From Dyella mobilis (lineage in GTDB: Bacteria; Pseudomonadota; Gammaproteobacteria; Xanthomonadales; Rhodanobacteraceae), in NCBI RefSeq assembly GCF_016904945.1, contig NZ_JADIKF010000038.1, positions 354,241-418,240 on the forward strand: a DNA stretch of 64,000 bases, given 5' to 3'. A program made the translations under genes and the position numbers. Shown here one piece after another: positions 62,887 to 64,000 of the stretch; the first letter of the stretch is position 1, and each line of letters opens with the position of its first letter. Below the pieces are notes generated by a model, which saw only the letters and a program-made list of their open reading frames with translations, searched no databases and was not told the origin of the DNA.

Positions 62887-63636
62887 ATGACCCTGCTGAG
62901 CGTCAATCTCAACAAGATCGCCGTGTTGCGCAATTCACGCGGCGGCCACGAACCCGATATCGCGCGCGCCGCGACCACCTGTATCGAAGCCGGCTGTGGC
63001 GGTATCACCGTGCATCCGCGCCCTGATCAGCGTCACATCCGGCCGGATGACGTAAGAACACTGGCCGCGTTGCTGCGCGGGCGGGTCGAGTACAACATCG
63101 AAGGCAATCCTTTCGCCGCAGCGCGCGGTGATTATCCCGGCCTGATCGCCCTTTGCCGCGAGGTGCGTCCGGCGCAGGTGACCCTGGTTCCCGACAGCGA
63201 TGGCCAGATCACTTCGGATCACGGCTTCGATCTCGCCAGCGAGGCCGAACGCGAACGGTTGCGCCCGCTGATCGGCGAGTTGCGCGAGTTGGGTTGTCGA
63301 GTAAGCCTGTTCGTGGACCCTGCTGCCCAGGGGCTCGAGCACGCTACCGCCATCGGCGCCCAGCGCGTGGAAATTTATACAGGGCCCTACGCGGAAGCCT
63401 TTGAGGACGGCCACGCAGCGGAGCAACTTGCGCTGTGCGTGGAAACCGCACGCCGTGCGCAACAGGTGGGCTTGGCGGTCAATGCGGGACACGATCTCAG
63501 CCAGGCCAATCTGGGTACCTTGCGCGCAGCGATTCCCGGCCTGGCCGAAGTGTCCATTGGGCACGCGCTGATCGGCGAAGCGCTGTATGAAGGTTTGGCC
63601 AACACCGTCAGGAAGTACCTGCAAATCCTTCGCTGA
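62887..63636 (+). CDS. pdxJ: pyridoxine 5'-phosphate synthase PdxJ
   Basis: TIM-barrel enzyme joining 3-amino-2-oxopropyl phosphate and 1-deoxy-D-xylulose 5-phosphate to pyridoxine 5'-phosphate. 249 residues. [17 protein letters not shown], the [16 protein letters not shown] motif and the closing [16 protein letters not shown] are all conserved in PdxJ. ATG at 62887, 41 bp after the PPTase stop. Confidence 0.97.
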   Translation: MTLLSVNLNKIAVLRNSRGGHEPDIARAATTCIEAGCGGITVHPRPDQRHIRPDDVRTLAALLRGRVEYNIEGNPFAAARGDYPGLIALCREVRPAQVTLVPDSDGQITSDHGFDLASEAERERLRPLIGELRELGCRVSLFVDPAAQGLEHATAIGAQRVEIYTGPYAEAFEDGHAAEQLALCVETARRAQQVGLAVNAGHDLSQANLGTLRAAIPGLAEVSIGHALIGEALYEGLANTVRKYLQILR

Positions 63637-63668
63637 CAAACAGACATCCAAATAATGGGAGCACAAAC

Positions 63669-63696
63669 AAAAACCCCCGCTTTCGCGGGGGTTTTT
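63669..63696. terminator. bidirectional intrinsic terminator
   Basis: AAAAACCCCCGC and its complement form a stem with a TTTC loop and T-runs on both strands. It serves pdxJ and the convergent exbD gene. Confidence 0.93.
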
Positions 63697-63745
63697 GCGG
63701 GTAACGCTGCACGATCATTGAACTGTTCCGATTCAATGGCCGTTT

Positions 63746-64000
63746 TTACTGCCCGTTGCTGTCGGTAAAGCCGATCTTGTTCAGGCCGTAGCTCTTCGCA
63801 TCAGCCAGAACACGCGCAACCACCTGATAGGGGACTGCGTCAGCCGCGTCGATCTGTACTTCCGGTTGATCTGCTTCGCTCTTGGTCGCAATCACTGCAA
63901 TCTGCGTCTTGAGCTGCTGCTCGTCCACCGGAGTGTCGTTCCAATAGAACGTACCGGACTGGTCGATCTTCAAATGGATCGGCTCAGGTGGATTGTTCGG
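63746..64000 (-). CDS. exbD: ExbD biopolymer transport protein, 3' part only
   Basis: The C-terminal about 85 residues of an ExbD/TolR protein, the periplasmic part that couples the proton motive force to TonB. The frame enters from the right edge (NNPPEPIHLKIDQSGTFYWN) and continues through DEQQLKTQIAVIA and EVQIDAADAVPYQVVARVL to the stop at 63746. The N-terminal membrane anchor with its proton-carrying Asp lies outside the window. It would power the two TonB receptors found here, among others. Confidence 0.92.
   Translation of the reverse strand, partial: PNNPPEPIHLKIDQSGTFYWNDTPVDEQQLKTQIAVIATKSEADQPEVQIDAADAVPYQVVARVLADAKSYGLNKIGFTDSNGQ

Overview
The window reads as one contiguous stretch of a GC-rich (roughly 60-65 %) Gram-negative chromosome. 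TonB-dependent receptors, an ExbD fragment, an algZ-algR-hemC block, an rsmG-parA-parB block, a UPF0149 protein, a PA0069-type radical SAM protein and several secreted S9/S53 peptidases together point to a gammaproteobacterium of the Lysobacterales (Xanthomonadales), most likely Rhodanobacteraceae (Dyella/Frateuria/Rhodanobacter-like). That placement is an inference from gene content. No rRNA, tRNA, CRISPR or prophage was seen.

Layout. 1-6.2 kb: a GGEEF diguanylate cyclase, a secreted S53 (pro-kumamolisin type) peptidase with a strong terminator, and a DHA2-type MFS exporter. 6.2-8.5 kb: a group A flavin monooxygenase divergent from a TetR regulator, with three near-identical 13-bp operators between them. 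8.5-11.3 kb: a DUF5690 transporter-like protein, a higBA toxin-antitoxin pair under a 36-bp dyad, and a DUF899 protein. 11.4-19.4 kb: a carbon-phosphorus lyase locus with phnF, phnN and a 2H-phosphoesterase (DUF1045) on the minus strand and phnGHIJKLM on the plus strand. 19.4-24.7 kb: a TonB-dependent receptor preceded by a good match to a PhoB box, then a TPR-sulfotransferase. 24.7-26.9 kb: a second toxin-antitoxin pair and a YqjI/YqjH-like metal and siderophore pair. 26.9-36.8 kb: two divergent S9 peptidases, a GlxA-type regulator divergent from a cysteine hydrolase, an esterase, algZ-algR and hemC. 36.9-44.4 kb: a second TonB receptor, a DUF481 outer-membrane protein, an orphan membrane protein, a WYL regulator, a RssA-like patatin and a DUF488 protein. 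44.4-51.1 kb (minus strand): GT2, parB, parA, rsmG, an SPFH-like protein, a pirin, UPF0149 and exonuclease III. 51.1-56.1 kb: a YtrA-type regulator with an ABC transporter, and a third S9 peptidase. 56.1-64 kb: radical SAM protein, membrane patatin, a 266-bp MITE-like element, a small membrane protein, acs, an Sfp-type PPTase, pdxJ and the 3' end of exbD.

How the parts fit. The phn locus encodes the whole catalytic C-P lyase core (G-M) and PhnN, but shows neither the phnCDE importer nor the phnP cyclic-phosphate phosphodiesterase. The 2H-phosphoesterase gene overlaps phnN by 4 nt and is the obvious candidate to do the PhnP step. The TonB receptor beyond phnM has a Pho-box-like site, which makes it a candidate outer-membrane entry route for organophosphorus compounds. 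I regard this phosphorus-scavenging arrangement as the most interesting unit here. Other items worth checking are the PhnI tail created by palindromic repeats, the compound inverted repeat between phnF and the DUF1045 gene, the triple TetR operator, the YtrA promoter that looks leaderless, and the MITE-like element.
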